The notes under the pieces are model-generated. The model was not told the DNA's origin and did no database searches. It was given only the letters and a program-made list of their open reading frames with translations. The translations under genes were made by a program, and so were the position numbers. Shown piece after piece: positions 11,201 through 22,696 of a stretch of DNA of 64,000 nt. Source of the DNA: Babylonia areolata (taxonomy: Eukaryota > Mollusca > Gastropoda > Neogastropoda > Buccinidae); the NCBI RefSeq assembly GCF_041734735.1, contig NC_134878.1, positions 42,137,232 to 42,201,231 of the forward strand. Direction: 5' to 3'. The first letter of the stretch is position 1. Each line of letters begins with the position of its first letter.

Positions 11201-14200
11201 ATCGCGTTATTGTTTAATGTTGGAATTATTAGTAAATTATTGAGAGGGCTCAAAACTTGTCATCCCGTTCTTGTTTAGTTGTTGAATTGTTAGTGAATGA
11301 CAGAGAGGGCCCAGAAGCGGTGCAGCACCGGCTGGGAGCGCGCGCAGTTTGACCGTTGTAGTTATGTAACCCTTGGCGGACCCATCACGACAGAGGTGTG
11401 TGTGGGCAGTATTTGAAATTGTGTATGGGGCCGAAACTGCCAAGTGTTAAAACCACTGTGGCTAGTATGTGAAAGACAGCCTACAAGCGTCAAAGCAAAG
11501 ATAAGTGATTTTTCTGTGAAGTTGATTAATAATTTGTTATCGCGTTATTGTTTAATGTTGGAATTATTAGTAAATTATTGAGAGGGCTCAAAACTTGTCA
11601 TCCCGTTCTTGTTTAGTTGTTGAATTGTTAGTGAATGACAGAGAGGGCCCAGAAGCGGTGCAGCACCGGCTGGGAGCGCGCGCAGTTTGACCGTTGTAGT
11701 TATGTAACCCTTGGCGGACCCATCACGACAGAGGTGTGTGTGGGCAGTATTTGAAATTGTGTATGGGGCCGAAACTGCCAAGTGTTAAAACCACTGTGGC
11801 TAGTATGTGAAAGACAGCCTACAAGCGTCAAAGCAAAGATAAGTGATTTTTCTGTGAAGTTGATTAATAATTTGTTATCGCGTTATTGTTTAATGTTGGA
11901 ATTATTAGTAAATTATTGAGAGGGCTCAAAACTTGTCATCCCGTTCTTGTTTAGTTGTTGAATTGTTAGTGAATGACAGAGAGGGCCCAGAAGCGGTGCA
12001 GCACCGGCTGGGAGCGCGCGCAGTTTGACCGTTGTAGTTATGTAACCCTTGGCGGACCCATCACGACAGAGGTGTGTGTGGGCAGTATTTGAAATTGTGT
12101 ATGGGGCCGAAACTGCCAAGTGTTAAAACCACTGTGGCTAGTATGTGAAAGACAGCCTACAAGCGTCAAAGCAAAGATAAGTGATTTTTCTGTGAAGTTG
12201 ATTAATAATTTGTTATCGCGTTATTGTTTAATGTTGGAATTATTAGTAAATTATTGAGAGGGCTCAAAACTTGTCATCCCGTTCTTGTTTAGTTGTTGAA
12301 TTGTTAGTGAATGACAGAGAGGGCCCAGAAGCGGTGCAGCACCGGCTGGGAGCGCGCGCAGTTTGACCGTTGTAGTTATGTAACCCTTGGCGGACCCATC
12401 ACGACAGAGGTGTGTGTGGGCAGTATTTGAAATTGTGTATGGGGCCGAAACTGCCAAGTGTTAAAACCACTGTGGCTAGTATGTGAAAGACAGCCTACAA
12501 GCGTCAAAGCAAAGATAAGTGATTTTTCTGTGAAGTTGATTAATAATTTGTTATCGCGTTATTGTTTAATGTTGGAATTATTAGTAAATTATTGAGAGGG
12601 CTCAAAACTTGTCATCCCGTTCTTGTTTAGTTGTTGAATTGTTAGTGAATGACAGAGAGGGCCCAGAAGCGGTGCAGCACCGGCTGGGAGCGCGCGCAGT
12701 TTGACCGTTGTAGTTATGTAACCCTTGGCGGACCCATCACGACAGAGGTGTGTGTGGGCAGTATTTGAAATTGTGTATGGGGCCGAAACTGCCAAGTGTT
12801 AAAACCACTGTGGCTAGTATGTGAAAGACAGCCTACAAGCGTCAAAGCAAAGATAAGTGATTTTTCTGTGAAGTTGATTAATAATTTGTTATCGCGTTAT
12901 TGTTTAATGTTGGAATTATTAGTAAATTATTGAGAGGGCTCAAAACTTGTCATCCCGTTCTTGTTTAGTTGTTGAATTGTTAGTGAATGACAGAGAGGGC
13001 CCAGAAGCGGTGCAGCACCGGCTGGGAGCGCGCGCAGTTTGACCGTTGTAGTTATGTAACCCTTGGCGGACCCATCACGACAGAGGTGTGTGTGGGCAGT
13101 ATTTGAAATTGTGTATGGGGCCGAAACTGCCAAGTGTTAAAACCACTGTGGCTAGTATGTGAAAGACAGCCTACAAGCGTCAAAGCAAAGATAAGTGATT
13201 TTTCTGTGAAGTTGATTAATAATTTGTTATCGCGTTATTGTTTAATGTTGGAATTATTAGTAAATTATTGAGAGGGCTCAAAACTTGTCATCCCGTTCTT
13301 GTTTAGTTGTTGAATTGTTAGTGAATGACAGAGAGGGCCCAGAAGCGGTGCAGCACCGGCTGGGAGCGCGCGCAGTTTGACCGTTGTAGTTATGTAACCC
13401 TTGGCGGACCCATCACGACAGAGGTGTGTGTGGGCAGTATTTGAAATTGTGTATGGGGCCGAAACTGCCAAGTGTTAAAACCACTGTGGCTAGTATGTGA
13501 AAGACAGCCTACAAGCGTCAAAGCAAAGATAAGTGATTTTTCTGTGAAGTTGATTAATAATTTGTTATCGCGTTATTGTTTAATGTTGGAATTATTAGTA
13601 AATTATTGAGAGGGCTCAAAACTTGTCATCCCGTTCTTGTTTAGTTGTTGAATTGTTAGTGAATGACAGAGAGGGCCCAGAAGCGGTGCAGCACCGGCTG
13701 GGAGCGCGCGCAGTTTGACCGTTGTAGTTATGTAACCCTTGGCGGACCCATCACGACAGAGGTGTGTGTGGGCAGTATTTGAAATTGTGTATGGGGCCGA
13801 AACTGCCAAGTGTTAAAACCACTGTGGCTAGTATGTGAAAGACAGCCTACAAGCGTCAAAGCAAAGATAAGTGATTTTTCTGTGAAGTTGATTAATAATT
13901 TGTTATCGCGTTATTGTTTAATGTTGGAATTATTAGTAAATTATTGAGAGGGCTCAAAACTTGTCATCCCGTTCTTGTTTAGTTGTTGAATTGTTAGTGA
14001 ATGACAGAGAGGGCCCAGAAGCGGTGCAGCACCGGCTGGGAGCGCGCGCAGTTTGACCGTTGTAGTTATGTAACCCTTGGCGACCCATCACGACAGAGGT
14101 GTGTGTGGGCAGTATTTGAAATTGTGTATGGGGCCGAAACTGCCAAGTGTTAAAACCACTGTGGCTAGTATGTGAAAGACAGCCTACAAGCGTCAAAGCA

Positions 14201-14498
14201 AAGATAAGTGATTTTTCTGTGAAGTTGATTAATAATTTGTTATCGCGTTGTTGTTTAATGTTGGAATTATTAGTAAATTATTGAGAGGGCTCAAAACTTG
14301 TCATCCCGTTCTTGTTTAGTTGTTGAATTGTTAGTGAATGACATAGAGGGCCCAGAAGCGGTGCAGCACCGGCTGGGAGTGCGCGCAGTTTGACCGTTGT
14401 AGTGATGTAACCCTTGGCGACCCATCACGACAGAGGTGTGTGTGGGCAGTATTTGAAATTGTGTATGGGGCCGAAACTGCCAAGTGTTAAAACCATTG

Positions 14499-14510
14499 TG
14501 GCTAGTATGT
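14499..14510 (+). repeat. 12-bp target-site duplication, left copy
   Basis: TGGCTAGTATGT, part of the satellite monomer, is repeated exactly at 18522-18533 on the other side of the LINE. This fixes both ends of the insertion to the base. Confidence 0.93.
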
Positions 14511-17500
14511 CTCATGGCCTGGCTTCGCTGACGAAGATCTAGGAAGGGCGTTGTCCACGTCTGATGCAGGCACGCTCATGGCTGACAATGCCAATGCGGG
14601 AAAAGCAGAGTCGGCCGCAGCGGTTGCAAGGGAAAGTCTGGTCTGGGTTCGCGGCTGCAGCGTCGTGGTTCTTCCTCCTTCTGCGTTTGTCCTCAAGGCT
14701 GGCCCTGCGGTTGTTTTCGAAGGAGGAGACAGCTTGGTGGATGGTGCGTCGCCAGGTCTCTCGATCAGCGGCTACTGCGGACCACTGGCGATGGTCAATG
14801 TGACAGGCACCGAGAGCTTTCTTCAAGGAGTCTTTGTATCTCTTCTTGGGTGCTCCTCTGTCACGGTGGCCAGTGGACAGTTCGCCATACAGCGCGATCT
14901 TGGGCAGGCGGTGGTCCTCCATCCTGGACACGTGCCCTGCCCAACGTAGCTGGGTCTTTAGCAGCACTGCCTCGATGCTGATAGTCTTTGCCTGCTCCAG
15001 GACCTCGACATTTGTGATGTAGTCACTCCAGTGGATGCTGAGGATGGTGCGAAGGCAGCGCTGGTGGAAGCGATCAAGCAGTCGTATGTGGTGCCGGTAG
15101 GTGACCCAGGTTTCGGAGCCATACAACAGGGTGGGCAGTACAACAGCTCTGTACACGCTGATCTTTGTGTCTTTCTTCAGGTGTTTGTTGTTCCACACTC
15201 TCTTGTACAGCCTGCCGAATGCGCTGTTTGCCTTTGCAAGTCTGTTGTCGATCTCCTTGTCGATCTTGGCGTCAGACGAGATGGTGCAGCCTAGGTAGCT
15301 GAACTGGTGGACCGACTTCAGCTCTGTCTCACCGATGTTGATGTGAGGAGCGTGGAATTCTTCCTGTGGGGCAGGCTGGTGGAGAACTTCCGTCTTTTTC
15401 AGACTGACTTCTAGGCCGAAGAGCTGCGCAGCCTCTGCGAAGCAGGACGTTATACGCTGCAGGGCCGCTTCTGTATGGGCGACGAGGGCAGCATCGTCGG
15501 CAAACAGAAGCTCTCTGATGAGTTGCTCCAGTGTCTTGGTGTGGGCCTGTAGCCGCCTCAGGTTGAATAGGCTGCCATCAGTGCGGTATCTGATGAAGAT
15601 ACCGTCGTCGTCGCCAAGATCTTCAGTGGCCTGTTGGAGCATCATGCTGAAGAAGATCGTGAAGAGGGTCGGCGCGAGGACACAACCTTGTTTCACTCCA
15701 TTTCCAATTGGGAAGGGCTCCGAAAGGTCGTTGCTGTGTCTGACCTGTCCACGCTGTTCCTCATGTAGTTGGATGACCATGCTGAGGAATTTTGGGGGGC
15801 ATCCTAGACGTTTCATGATCTCCCACAGACCTTTTCTGCTCACGGTGTCAAAAGCTTTCGTGAGATCGACGAATGTCGCATACAGTCCTTTGTTCTGTTC
15901 CCGACATTTTTCTTGTAGCTGTCTGAGAACGAAGACCATGTCAGTGGTGCCTCTGTTGGCTCTAAAGCCACACTGACTCTCTGGGAGATGTTCTTCGGCG
16001 ATAGTAGGCACCAGCCGATTTAGGAGGACTCTGGCGAGGATCTTGCCTGCGATGGAGAGCAGAGTTATCCCCCTGTAGTTGGAGCAGTCCGACTTTTCTC
16101 CCTTGTTTTTATACAGGGTGATGATGACTGCGTCACGGAGGTCCTGTGGTAGTTTGCCTTGCTCCCAGCAGCAGACAAAGAGGTTGTGGAGTTTGGAGTG
16201 TAGTGCTGGGCCTCCATTCTTCCACGCCTCCGGCGGAATTCCGTCAACCCCTGCTGCCTTGCCACATTTCAGCTGTTCAATGGCCTTGACAGTCTCTTCT
16301 AGGGTTGGTAGCTCGTCCAGTTGTAATTTCACTGGCTGTTGTGGGATACGGAGAATTGCCGAGTCTTGAACCGTGTGGTTGGCGCTGAAGAGGGCCTGGA
16401 AATGTTCCGACCACCTGTTCAGGATCGACGTCTTGTCTGTGAAGAGCGCCTGGCCGTCTGCGCTGCGCAAAGGACTCTGGACCTGGTATGAGGGACCGTA
16501 CACCGCCTTCAAGGCTTCGTATAAGCCCCGGTAGTCACCAGTGTCTGCACAAAGCTGAGCCCTCTCTGCCAGGTTGGTCCACCACCCATTTTGAATCTCA
16601 CGAAGCTTGCGCTGGAGGTTGCTGCATATGAGCCGGAAGGTTGCTTTCTTCACCGGACAAGACGGTTGTGCAAGGTGAGCCTGGTGGGCTGATCTCTTCT
16701 TCGCCAGCAATTCTTGGATCTCCTGGTTGTTTTCGTCAAACCAGTCCTTGTTCTTTTTCGACGAGAACCCTAGGACTTCTTCAGAGGACTGCAGGATGGC
16801 TGATTTCAGCTGTGCCCATAGTGCTTCTGGAGAGGGGTCTGTGGGGCAACTGGGGTCTTCAAGTTTGTCCTGAAGCTTCGCCTGGAATTCAGCTTTCACT
16901 TCAGCTGACTGAAAGTTGCCGACCTGGAATTTCTTCCTAGGAGCTCCTCCTTTCTTTGGTTTGGGCTTGAAGTGGAGCCTGAGCTTGCTGGGGACGAGGC
17001 GGTGGTCAGTATGACACTCCGCGCTGGGCATCACTCGGGTGTGTAGGACGTCTCGTACGTCTCTCTGGCGCATCAGGATGTAATCAATGAGGTGCCAATG
17101 TTTGGACCGAGGATGCATCCACGTTGTCTTCAGGCTGTCCTTCTGCTGGAAAATGGTGTTGGTGATGGTAAACTGCTGCTCTGCACAGAACTCGAGAAGA
17201 AGGCGCCCATTGTCGTTGCAATTACCAACGCCATGCTTGCCAAGGACTCCTTTCCAGGCTTCTGAATCTTGGCCAACTCTGGCATTGAAGTCGCCAAGGA
17301 TGATGACCTTGTCGTCAGCAGGGGTGTTCTGAACGAGGTTGCGCAGATCAGTGTAAAACTTGACCTTTTCTGTGGGGTCCGCTTGGAGGGTTGGAGCGTA
17401 CACGCTGAACAGAGTGGCATGCTGTTTGTTCCGTAGTGGGAGGCGCATGGACATAATTCGGTCTGAGTGTCCTGTTGGCAGGTTTTCAAGCTTGGAGGCA

Positions 17501-18521
17501 ATGGTGCTCCTGACCATAAAGCCTACGCCATAAAGGCGTCTCTCGGTCTCTGGCTTGCCTGACCAGTAGAGGGTGTACCCAGCGCCGTGTTCCTGGAGGC
17601 TGCCTTTCCCTGCAAAGCGGACTTCGCTGACGGCAGCAATGTCAAGTTCGTGTGCGACTAGAGCGGAACGCCTTTCTGGGTGGTTGCTGTCTGCAGAGTC
17701 ACGCATGGTTCGGATGTTCCAGCATGCTACCTTTAGTCCTTTTGCACCTAATTGTGAGGCAGGTGCCGGCCTTTTCTTCTCTATTGTTGTTCGACCGCGT
17801 TTGGAGATGCCCGTTGACCGCGGCTAGCCAACTGGGGGGTATGGAGATGAGCATTTGTTTGGACCACCTTTTCTAGGCCCCTCTCCGTGTGGAGCAAGCA
17901 GTGCTGTCCCTAGAAAAGGCTGCTTGGTCGTTCAGGGTGCTGCCGAGTGATGCTGTCACCTCCGGGTCAACAATCAGGCGACCAATATCCTGAACCGCCT
18001 GCATGCAGGATTGGAACTGCGGCTTCCAGTGACATCTTCCACCTGCCGTTTTCGCCCCTTTCCCATCGCTACAGGGCTTGGAATAGTTGGTGGCGCGGAC
18101 GTGGACGTGTCCTTCAAGCCTGCGCAATGGAATTTTTAGGTGGAGTGCAGTGTGCGCAGTACTGGCCCCACCCTTTACACCCGTGGTTCATCTGCCATAG
18201 CCTAGCAAGCTGGGACGGTGACAGTGAGGTCCTCAGGTCGTAGGTTTTATATCAGACTGTCCTTGTCCTAGCCTCTGGCTCAAAAACCTTCCTCGGAGGC
18301 ACGGGGGCGCGGCTACTGAAAGTCGGGACATGCCCATGGACCCAGGGTCAATGCATGTCGAGACTGTCCTGCATTCCTTAGCACTTCATGGATTTTACTT
18401 CAGACTTTCCCTTGTCTTAGATGGACTGCCTTCCCGGGCTGTCGAGCTCCATCTGCCCGCATGTGACAGGTAGCACAGGGTTACATGGTACCTGTGGCAG
18501 GTAGAGACCTGACCTGACTAA
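14511..18521 (-). mobile_element. Full-length APE-type LINE inserted in the satellite (element 1)
   Basis: A 4,011-bp insertion on the minus strand, bounded by perfect 12-bp target duplications. Reading minus to plus, the 5' end at 18521 begins near GTCAGGTCAGGTC. It has an ~815-bp leader, one long ORF (17706-14539) and only ~28 bp after the stop. There is no poly(A) tail. The single ORF with endonuclease, RT and a GHV-R motif after RT resembles RTE-type LINEs, but I cannot place the clade firmly. Perfect duplications and an open ORF say it is young and possibly mobile. Confidence 0.93.
14539..17706 (-). CDS. LINE endonuclease/reverse transcriptase with C-terminal zinc finger (element 1)
   Basis: 1,055 residues. 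It nicks target DNA and copies its own RNA there (target-primed reverse transcription). The APE-like endonuclease occupies about residues 1-240, with LGDFNARVG (~136) and TDHRLV (~232). The RT has LTKAFDTVS (~613), NGVKQGCVLAPTLF (~668) and the active-site FADD (~734). A thumb/connection region contains LRWAGHVSRMEDHRLPK. A C-terminal Cys/His finger begins CNRCGRLC (~1027). The catalytic-domain motif WNIRT is encoded in frame just upstream of the first ATG (17706), and that frame stays open to about 17824, so translation probably starts at a non-ATG codon upstream or by another route. Confidence 0.93.
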   Translation of the reverse strand: MRDSADSNHPERRSALVAHELDIAAVSEVRFAGKGSLQEHGAGYTLYWSGKPETERRLYGVGFMVRSTIASKLENLPTGHSDRIMSMRLPLRNKQHATLFSVYAPTLQADPTEKVKFYTDLRNLVQNTPADDKVIILGDFNARVGQDSEAWKGVLGKHGVGNCNDNGRLLLEFCAEQQFTITNTIFQQKDSLKTTWMHPRSKHWHLIDYILMRQRDVRDVLHTRVMPSAECHTDHRLVPSKLRLHFKPKPKKGGAPRKKFQVGNFQSAEVKAEFQAKLQDKLEDPSCPTDPSPEALWAQLKSAILQSSEEVLGFSSKKNKDWFDENNQEIQELLAKKRSAHQAHLAQPSCPVKKATFRLICSNLQRKLREIQNGWWTNLAERAQLCADTGDYRGLYEALKAVYGPSYQVQSPLRSADGQALFTDKTSILNRWSEHFQALFSANHTVQDSAILRIPQQPVKLQLDELPTLEETVKAIEQLKCGKAAGVDGIPPEAWKNGGPALHSKLHNLFVCCWEQGKLPQDLRDAVIITLYKNKGEKSDCSNYRGITLLSIAGKILARVLLNRLVPTIAEEHLPESQCGFRANRGTTDMVFVLRQLQEKCREQNKGLYATFVDLTKAFDTVSRKGLWEIMKRLGCPPKFLSMVIQLHEEQRGQVRHSNDLSEPFPIGNGVKQGCVLAPTLFTIFFSMMLQQATEDLGDDDGIFIRYRTDGSLFNLRRLQAHTKTLEQLIRELLFADDAALVAHTEAALQRITSCFAEAAQLFGLEVSLKKTEVLHQPAPQEEFHAPHINIGETELKSVHQFSYLGCTISSDAKIDKEIDNRLAKANSAFGRLYKRVWNNKHLKKDTKISVYRAVVLPTLLYGSETWVTYRHHIRLLDRFHQRCLRTILSIHWSDYITNVEVLEQAKTISIEAVLLKTQLRWAGHVSRMEDHRLPKIALYGELSTGHRDRGAPKKRYKDSLKKALGACHIDHRQWSAVAADRETWRRTIHQAVSSFENNRRASLEDKRRRRKNHDAAAANPDQTFPCNRCGRLCFSRIGIVSHERACIRRGQRPS

Positions 18522-18627
18522 TGGCTAGTATGTGAAAGACAGCCTACAAGTGTCAAAGCAAAGATAAGTGATTTTTCTGTGAAGTTGATTAATAATTTGT
18601 TATCGCGTTGTTGTTTAATGTTGGAAT
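18522..18627 (+). repeat. Satellite fragment trapped between two LINEs
   Basis: 106 bp of satellite starting with the right target duplication of element 1 (18522-18533) and ending with the left target duplication of element 2 (18617-18627). It shares the variant GCGTTGTTG with the monomer just left of element 1, so left block, fragment and right block were one continuous array before the two insertions. Confidence 0.95.
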
Positions 18628-19345
18628 GTTGTCAGGTCAGGTCATTAGATCTGCTACTGGTAACCTGTAATCCAGTACAACCTGTTCAGGGTCGGGTTGC
18701 CGACGACTAAACCGGCACTCCCTTCTGGGACTGGTGAGGCGGGTGGCTAGACACCCTTATGGAGATCCATAAAAGGGCGTCGGCTCAGGAGAGCCACCGA
18801 CGGCCATCTAGCTCCACCGTGCTGTGTGCATGCCACACGCAGTTGGCCCCCGGGGTGTGTCTACCCATGCATGCGAAGTCTGGATCCGGCAGAATCTGCG
18901 GAAGAAACCTATCGGTTCAACGGAGAGGAAGGCGGTTACAGCAACGCACTGTGGAGTGCAGAGAGCAAGATGAGACACCGAAAGGATATCTTGGTCATCC
19001 ACTGCATCCGTGCTCATCCTCCAGTCGTCTCGACTTAGTCTTGCCACTGGAAATTGGTGGACCCGGACGAGAGAGTGAGGTCGACGTTGCGCAACTCCTC
19101 TTCACTTTAAACAAACTCATCGCGCAAGTCATCAGTCATCCAAAATGACCTTTCATCCTTCATCATTTCATCACCCCCAAGTCCTGTGGCGACAGGCGAG
19201 CGACGAAACGACAGGTGTGGGTACACTGGCAGTCGCAGCCGCAGACCTGCACGCAGGCGGCTCAGGCCATAGGGTCGTTCTTCGTCGACAGGAGCAGCGA
19301 TGGAGCTCGGCAGCCGTCTGAGCGTCTGAGCAGCCCTCTTTAGGA
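18628..19345 (+). other. 5' leader of element 2
   Basis: About 718 bp with no recognisable domain. A 129-codon open frame at 18759-19148 contains SGSGRICGRN but no known motif. Leaders of this family must hold an internal promoter for the element to be copied whole; none can be pinpointed by eye. Confidence 0.5.
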
Positions 19346-22300
19346 ATGCACTGCTCACCTCCCTGGCATGAGGAAGGGGCTAGAAAAGGTGCCCTAAAAA
19401 TTGCCTGCTCCATATCACCCTGGCCAGCATACCGCGGCTGGCGGGGACCCTACATCAGCGGTCGAAACAAAGAGAAAGAAAAGAAAAAAACAAGGATCGT
19501 TCCTCTCACCATTGGTGCTTGGAACATAAGGACTCTCCTGGACAGAGATAACGCGGACAGACCCCAAAGGAGAACAGCACTAGTTGCATCCGAACTCGCC
19601 AGATACAATATCGACATCGCAGCCTTGAGTGAGACTCGGCTTGCAGGCGAAGGCGAGCTCTGTGAACGGGGATCTGGTTACACCTTCTTCTGGAGTGGAC
19701 GAGGAAGCGAAGAGCGACGTGAGGCTGGTGTTGGTTTTGCAGTAAAAACAGCACTTGTCAGCAAGCTAGCTGGAATCCCAAAGGGAGTCAACGATAGGCT
19801 TATGACCATGAAACTCCCACTGGCATCTGGCCAGAAGCACCTCACCATTGTCAGTGCCTACGCCCCAACCATGACCAACCCGGATGAAGTGAAGGCGAAG
19901 TTCTACGAGGACCTTCACTCTGTCATTGCTGCCATCCCTAAAGCAGACAAGCTCATCATTCTTGGGGACTTCAATGCTAGAGTTGGCTCTGACTACATCT
20001 CCTGGGATGGAGTGATTGGAAAGCACGGTGTGGGCCACTGCAACCCAAATGGATTGCTTTTGCTTCAGACATGTGCAGAGCACGAACTGCTGATAACCAA
20101 CACAGTTTTCTGCCTCCCTACCCGTAACAGGACGTCATGGATGCACCCTCGCTCAAAGCATTGGCATCTCATCGATTATGTCATCGTCAGGAAAAGGGAT
20201 AGGCAAGATGTACGTGTAACAAAGACCATGTGCGGCGCCGAGTGTTGGACAGACCATCGCCTTGTAGTCTCGAAGCTGAATATTCGAATCCAGCCCAAGA
20301 GACGCCCCCAAGGCCAGAAGGCTCCAAAACGGCTCAACATCGCTAAGCTGAAAAACATCACCATCAAACAGTCCTTTGTGGAGCTGCTGGAAGATCGTCT
20401 GGAATCCGCCTCTCTGAACAACCAGAATGTGGAGTCTGACTGGAGGACCCTGCGTGAGCTGATCTATAGTACAGCTTCAGAGACCCTGGGACCCATGATC
20501 AGAAAGCACAAAGACTGGTTTGATGAAAACTGTGATGAAATCAAGCAGCTTCTGGATGAGAAACGCCGTCTGCATCAAGCCCACCTGAGCAACCCAAAGT
20601 CCACATCAAAAAAGGATGCGTACAATGCCATCCGCAGGACTGTTCAGCAAAAGTTACGCCAGATGCAGGATAAGTGGCTGAGTGACAAAGCTGATGAGAT
20701 CCAGGGATATGCTGACAGGCACGATATGAAGAGGTTCTATGATGCCTTAAAAGAAGTCTACGGCCCCACATCCTCAGGATCATCCCCCCTCCTCAGTGCA
20801 GATGGGAATACCTTGATCACCGAGAAGGAGAACATTCTCGAACGATGGGCTGAGCACTTCAACAGTGTCTTAAATCGCCCTTCCTCCATAAATGATGAAG
20901 CCATAGACCGTCTCCCACAAGTCCCCACCAACGAAGCACTGGACGATCCGCCAACACTTCTTGAGACCCAGAAAGCAATCCGTCTGCTATCCAGTGGCAA
21001 AGCACCTGGCTCAGACTCCATACCAGCAGAGGTCTACAAGGATGGAGGCACTGTGCTGACTGAGAAGCTTCATCAGCTGTACTCACTCATGTGGAAAGAA
21101 GAGACGATCCCCCAGGATTTCAAAGATGCATCTATCATTCACTTGTACAAGCGAAAGGGGAACCGGCAAGCCTGTGATAACCATCGGGGCATTTCCTTGC
21201 TCTCCATCGCAGGCAAGATACTTGCCAGGATCCTACTAAACCGCCTCACAGCACACCTTGACCAAGGTCATTTGCCTGAGAGCCAATGTGGATTCCGGAA
21301 AGAGCGCGGAACCACCGACATGGTGTTTGCTGCAAGGCAGCTGCAAGAGAAATGTCAGGAGCAAAATGCTGATCTGTTCTCCACCTATGTCGACCTCACT
21401 AAGGCCTTTGACACCGTGAGTAGAGAGGGACTGTGGAAGATCATGGCCAAGTACGGATGCCCTCGGAAATTTATTTCCTTGGTCAGCCAATTCCATGAAG
21501 GCATGCAGGCTCGAGTCCAGGACAATGGCGAAACATCTGCTCCTTTTGCTGTCACAAATGGTGTCAAGCAAGGCTGCGTCCTGGCTCCAACGCTGTTCAG
21601 CCTCATGTTCTCTGCAATGCTTACTGATGCCTTCAGAGATGGCGATGTTGGAATTGGCCTAAAGTACCGAACAGATGGCAAGCTGTTTAACCTCAGAAGG
21701 CTTCAAGCAAAAACGAAGGTCATGACAGACATCATCAGAGACTTTTTGTTTGCTGATGACTGTGCCCTCAACGCTGGATCTGAAGCTGACATGCAACTCA
21801 GCGTCGACAAGTTTGCCACTGCCAGCAGGAACTTCGGCCTTACCATCAGCACGAGGAAAACTGAAGTTCTCCATCAGCCAGCCCCAGGGAAACCCTACGT
21901 TGAGCCCAACATCACAGTCAACGGTCAGAGACTCAGTGCGGTGGAGCGGTTCACATACCTTGGCAGCACACTGTCACGAAATGCGACCATCGACGATGAA
22001 GTGAATGTCAGGATTGCAAGAGCAAGTGCAACTTTTGGTAGACTCAATGCAAATGTCTGGAACAGAAGAGGCATTAGTCTTGAGACCAAGCTAAAGGTCT
22101 ACAGAGCAGTAGTTCTCCCCACACTACTGTACGGCTGCGAAACTTGGACAGTGTACCAACGACATGCCAAGAAGCTGAACCACTTCCACACAACATGCCT
22201 CAGGAAGCTACTGAACATCAAGTGGCAAGACAGGACCCCAGACACAGAGGTGCTCGCAAAAGCCACCCTTCCCAGCATCTTCACCATCCTGATGCAGTCC

Positions 22301-22696
22301 CAGCTTCGCTGGGCTGGACACGTGGCGCGCATGCCAGACCATCGGCTGCCCAAAAGGCTCTTCTATGGCGAGCTGCAACAAGGGAAGAGATCACACGGAG
22401 GTCAGAAGAAGCGCTTCAGAGATACTCTGAAAGTCTCTCTGAAAGCGTTTGATATCAACCCTGACTCCTGGGAGGAATCTGCAGTGGACCGTAACAAATG
22501 GCGCGCTGCTGTGCACAAAGGCGCCAAGTTGTGCGAGGCCAACAGGACTGCTGCAGCTGTTCAGAAGAGGCAGGCCAGAAAGTCACGGGCAAACAAGCTC
22601 CCTGACAATGATATGCCTGTCTTTGTCTGCCCCAACTGTCAGCGAACATTTCGTGCGCAGATTGGACTATTCAGCCATCTGCGCACTCACAGATAG
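19346..22696 (+). CDS. LINE endonuclease/reverse transcriptase with C-terminal C2H2 finger (element 2)
   Basis: 1,116 residues from ATG 19346. A basic N-terminal stretch is followed by the APE endonuclease, with AWNIRTLLD (~57), LGDFNARVG (~206) and WTDHRLV (~301). The RT has LTKAFDTVS (~684), NGVKQGCVLAPTLF (~737) and FADD (~802), followed by LRWAGHVARMPDHRLPK. A classical C2H2 finger (CPNCQRTF...HLRTHR, ~1090-1115) closes the protein. The architecture matches element 1 but the proteins are clearly diverged, and the finger is a cleaner C2H2. The whole frame is open, so an active protein is plausible. Confidence 0.95.
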   Translation: MHCSPPWHEEGARKGALKIACSISPWPAYRGWRGPYISGRNKEKEKKKTRIVPLTIGAWNIRTLLDRDNADRPQRRTALVASELARYNIDIAALSETRLAGEGELCERGSGYTFFWSGRGSEERREAGVGFAVKTALVSKLAGIPKGVNDRLMTMKLPLASGQKHLTIVSAYAPTMTNPDEVKAKFYEDLHSVIAAIPKADKLIILGDFNARVGSDYISWDGVIGKHGVGHCNPNGLLLLQTCAEHELLITNTVFCLPTRNRTSWMHPRSKHWHLIDYVIVRKRDRQDVRVTKTMCGAECWTDHRLVVSKLNIRIQPKRRPQGQKAPKRLNIAKLKNITIKQSFVELLEDRLESASLNNQNVESDWRTLRELIYSTASETLGPMIRKHKDWFDENCDEIKQLLDEKRRLHQAHLSNPKSTSKKDAYNAIRRTVQQKLRQMQDKWLSDKADEIQGYADRHDMKRFYDALKEVYGPTSSGSSPLLSADGNTLITEKENILERWAEHFNSVLNRPSSINDEAIDRLPQVPTNEALDDPPTLLETQKAIRLLSSGKAPGSDSIPAEVYKDGGTVLTEKLHQLYSLMWKEETIPQDFKDASIIHLYKRKGNRQACDNHRGISLLSIAGKILARILLNRLTAHLDQGHLPESQCGFRKERGTTDMVFAARQLQEKCQEQNADLFSTYVDLTKAFDTVSREGLWKIMAKYGCPRKFISLVSQFHEGMQARVQDNGETSAPFAVTNGVKQGCVLAPTLFSLMFSAMLTDAFRDGDVGIGLKYRTDGKLFNLRRLQAKTKVMTDIIRDFLFADDCALNAGSEADMQLSVDKFATASRNFGLTISTRKTEVLHQPAPGKPYVEPNITVNGQRLSAVERFTYLGSTLSRNATIDDEVNVRIARASATFGRLNANVWNRRGISLETKLKVYRAVVLPTLLYGCETWTVYQRHAKKLNHFHTTCLRKLLNIKWQDRTPDTEVLAKATLPSIFTILMQSQLRWAGHVARMPDHRLPKRLFYGELQQGKRSHGGQKKRFRDTLKVSLKAFDINPDSWEESAVDRNKWRAAVHKGAKLCEANRTAAAVQKRQARKSRANKLPDNDMPVFVCPNCQRTFRAQIGLFSHLRTHR

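Larger units (their letters stand above)
8133..14510 (+). repeat. 338-bp satellite array, left block (~19 monomers)
   Basis: Head-to-tail monomers of 338 bp. A marker ORF on the minus strand recurs at 8198, 8536, 8874, then 9885 to 13603 in exact 338-bp steps; copies 4-5 are together 3 bp short. Copies from about 9885 to 13940 are nearly identical, while the left edge and the last two copies carry private changes. Each unit has an A/T-rich half and a G/C-rich half with GCGCGCGC. The length is close to two nucleosome repeats (2 x 169), a common satellite size. The 68-residue ORF in each copy has no coding signature beyond the homogeneity of the repeat. Confidence 0.97.

Noticed and set aside
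14551-17332. Several plus-strand ORFs of 60-150 codons inside element 1
   Set aside because: Antisense shadows of the LINE reverse transcriptase frame.
18759-19148. 129-codon ORF in the leader of element 2 as a possible ORF1
   Set aside because: No coiled coil, RRM, zinc knuckle or esterase motif; related single-ORF LINEs do not need an ORF1. Kept only as a note under the leader.
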